Of a DNA stretch of 15,018 bases, positions 13,114 through 15,018 are shown in pieces. This DNA comes from Bifidobacterium breve (lineage in GTDB: Bacteria; Actinomycetota; Actinomycetes; Mycobacteriales; Mycobacteriaceae). The first letter of the stretch is position 1. Each line of letters opens with the position of its first letter. The position numbers were made by a program, and so were the translations under genes. The notes below the pieces were generated by a model that worked only from the letters and a program-made list of their open reading frames with translations, had not been told where the DNA came from and did no database searches. The stretch is from assembly GCA_943331415.1 (NCBI GenBank), contig CALQLM010000001.1:1-15018 (forward strand), read 5' to 3'.

Positions 13114-15018
13114 ATGGTTCTGCAAGCCCAACCCGCGGGCGAGGACATCGAACCCTTGCCGTACCCGACTACCGGTCAGCAGCGCAGCCCGTTTCCTCCG
13201 ATCGCCGACTACGCATTCCTCTCGGACTGTGAGAACACCTGCCTGATCTCGGCGGCCGGCTCGGTGGAGTGGATGTGCGTGCCGCGCCCCGACTCCCCCA
13301 GCGTGTTCGGATCTATCTTGGACCGCGGTGCCGGGCACTTCCGACTCGGCCCGTACGGGGTATCGGTTCCGGCGGCGCGCCGCTATCTGCCGGGCAGTCT
13401 GATCATGGAAACGACCTGGCAGACCCATACCGGCTGGCTCATCGTGCGCGATGCACTGGTGATGGGCCCCTGGCATGACACCAAAGCCCGGTCAAGCACG
13501 CACCGCCGTACCCCGATGGACTGGGATGCCGAGCACATCCTGTTGCGAACCGTGCGATGCGTGAGCGGCACGGTCGAACTGGTGATGAACTGCGAGCCCG
13601 CCTTCGACTACGGCCGCGGCACCGCCGAGTGGGAGTACTCAGCCGAGGCTTATGGCGAGGCGATCGCCCGGTCCCACACCGACCCTGATGCCCACCCCAC
13701 GCTGCGGTTGACCACCAACCTGCGCATTGGCCTGGAGGGCCGGGAAGCCCGTGCGCGCACCCGGCTCAAAGAGGGCGATGACGCGTTCGTGGCACTTTCT
13801 TGGTCGGAGCATCCCGCACCGCAGACCTTCGGGGAAGCCGCCGACAAGATGTGGCAGACCAGTGAAGCGTGGCGACAGTGGATCAACATCGGCCAGTTCC
13901 CCGACCATCCGTGGCGTTCCTACCTACAACGTAGTGCGCTCACCCTCAAAGGACTGACGTACTCCCCGACAGGTGCGCTACTCGCCGCAAGTACCACTTC
14001 GCTTCCCGAGACGCCACACGGTGAGCGCAACTGGGACTATCGCTACGCATGGGTGCGCGACTCCACATTCGCGCTCTGGGGTCTCTACACGCTGGGACTG
14101 GATCGTGAAGCCGATGACTTCTTCTCCTTCATCGCTGATGTGTCGGGTGCCAATAACGGTGAGCGACAACCGTTGCAGGTGATGTACGCCGTCGGCGGTG
14201 AGCGCGAACTCGTCGAGGAGGAATTGACCCATCTTTCCGGCTATGACAATGCCCGGCCGGTGCGTATCGGGAACGGCGCCTACAACCAGCGCCAGCACGA
14301 TATCTGGGGCACCATGCTCGATTCTGTCTACCTGCACGCCAAGTCGCGGGAAAACATCTCCGATCAACTCTGGCCGGTGCTCAAGGAACAGGTCGAAGAG
14401 GCCATCAAACACTGGCGCGAACCGGACCGCGGCATCTGGGAGGTGCGTGGCGAACCCCGGCATTTCACCTCATCGAAGGTGATGTGCTGGGTGGCACTGG
14501 ATCGCGGTGCCAAACTGGCCGACCTTCAAGGCTCGACAAGCTACGCGCAGCAGTGGCGGGTGATCGCCGACGAGATCAAGGCCGACATCCTGGCCAACGG
14601 CGTCGACAAACGCGGGGTATTCACTCAGCGTTACGGGGACGACGCCCTGGACGCCTCCCTGCTGCTGGTTCCGCTGCTGCGATTCCTGCCCTCGGATGAT
14701 CCGCGGGTGCGCGCCACCGTATTGGCCATCGCCGACGAACTCACCGACGACGGTCTGGTGCTGCGCTACCGCACCGAAGAGACCGACGACGGTTTGTCCG
14801 GCGAGGAGGGCAGCTTCACGATCTGCTCATTCTGGCTGGTATCGGCATTGGTCGAGATCGGTGAGGTGAGGCGGGCCCGGCATCTGTGCGAGCGACTGCT
14901 GTCCTTCGCCAGTCCGCTGCACCTCTACGCCGAGGAGATCGAGCCGCGTACCGGCCGGCACCTGGGCAACTTTCCGCAGGCGTTCACCCACCTGGCGCTC
15001 ATCAATGCGGTGGTCCAC
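13114..15018 (+). CDS. GH15-family trehalase, 3' end outside window
   Basis: Open frame of 635 codons with no stop, running off the right edge; the family protein is about 670 residues. It begins MVLQAQPAGED and then PFPPIADYAFLSDCENTCLI, an N-terminal beta-sandwich (to about 270), followed by the (alpha/alpha)6 barrel with the substrate-site motif RNWDYRYAWVRDSTFALWG around residue 310. Likely catalytic acids are E443 (DRGIWEVRG) and E607/E608 (LYAEEIE), in the positions of the GH15 acid and base. The sequence is close to the mycobacterial enzyme (Rv2402 and its M. smegmatis homologue) characterised as trehalase, so it should hydrolyse trehalose to glucose in the cytoplasm (no signal peptide). 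Glucoamylase naming by default annotation would be misleading. It is divergent from the small membrane gene. Confidence 0.93.
   Translation, partial: MVLQAQPAGEDIEPLPYPTTGQQRSPFPPIADYAFLSDCENTCLISAAGSVEWMCVPRPDSPSVFGSILDRGAGHFRLGPYGVSVPAARRYLPGSLIMETTWQTHTGWLIVRDALVMGPWHDTKARSSTHRRTPMDWDAEHILLRTVRCVSGTVELVMNCEPAFDYGRGTAEWEYSAEAYGEAIARSHTDPDAHPTLRLTTNLRIGLEGREARARTRLKEGDDAFVALSWSEHPAPQTFGEAADKMWQTSEAWRQWINIGQFPDHPWRSYLQRSALTLKGLTYSPTGALLAASTTSLPETPHGERNWDYRYAWVRDSTFALWGLYTLGLDREADDFFSFIADVSGANNGERQPLQVMYAVGGERELVEEELTHLSGYDNARPVRIGNGAYNQRQHDIWGTMLDSVYLHAKSRENISDQLWPVLKEQVEEAIKHWREPDRGIWEVRGEPRHFTSSKVMCWVALDRGAKLADLQGSTSYAQQWRVIADEIKADILANGVDKRGVFTQRYGDDALDASLLLVPLLRFLPSDDPRVRATVLAIADELTDDGLVLRYRTEETDDGLSGEEGSFTICSFWLVSALVEIGEVRRARHLCERLLSFASPLHLYAEEIEPRTGRHLGNFPQAFTHLALINAVVH

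Noticed and set aside
1..15018. CRISPR array, tRNA/rRNA genes, insertion sequences, HspR (HAIR) sites
   Set aside because: No spaced direct repeats, no cloverleaf or rRNA sequence, no transposase or terminal repeats, and no HAIR-like repeat were seen; the only tandem repeat is the Gly-X-Y coding one.

Overview
The window is high-GC actinobacterial DNA and almost certainly mycobacterial. Gene order and protein sequences match the hrcA-dnaJ2, hemW, sirA-cysH-sirB, subI-cysTWA and GH15 trehalase neighbourhood of Mycobacterium (Rv2373c to Rv2402 in M. tuberculosis, from memory). Several genes that I recall lying in this stretch of M. tuberculosis (rpfD, ggtB, the Rv2395/apr genes) are missing, so a non-tuberculous, possibly fast-growing species is likely.

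Layout. Bases 1-2078 (minus strand) hold the heat-shock pair hrcA-dnaJ2; dnaJ2 runs off the left edge. A CIRCE-type operator (2153-2179) lies in front of hrcA, between it and a divergent small gene (2226-2531, probably leaderless) that ends tail-to-tail with hemW through a shared CTAG. From 3807 rightward comes the sulfite/APS reduction operon sirA-cysH-sirB, whose genes overlap by ATGA. It is preceded by a 31-codon leaderless ORF ending in a Cys-rich tract and by a hairpin that buries the sirA Shine-Dalgarno. Facing it on the minus strand is the sulfate importer operon subI-cysT-cysW-cysA, ending with a collagen-like Gly-X-Y lipoprotein gene. subI also has a leaderless leader ORF (27 codons, ending Cys-Trp-Cys-Leu) and a long hairpin that pairs its Shine-Dalgarno. 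Upstream on the minus strand are an orphan type-I substrate-binding lipoprotein, a 25-aa single-helix microprotein and a 64-aa membrane protein. A GH15 trehalase-like gene runs off the right edge on the plus strand.

How it works together. The importer brings in sulfate. CysH reduces activated sulfate (APS) to sulfite, SirA reduces sulfite to sulfide, and SirB supplies iron-loaded sirohydrochlorin (siroheme) for SirA. Sulfide then goes to cysteine. Both operons carry a leader whose last sense codons include Cys and a hairpin over the first Shine-Dalgarno, so both look like cysteine-sensing attenuators: low cysteine stalls the leader ribosome and opens the operon. Polycysteine leaderless attenuators are known in mycobacteria. 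The specific foldings proposed here are read directly from this sequence. No CRISPR array, tRNA, rRNA, insertion sequence or convincing intrinsic terminator was seen.
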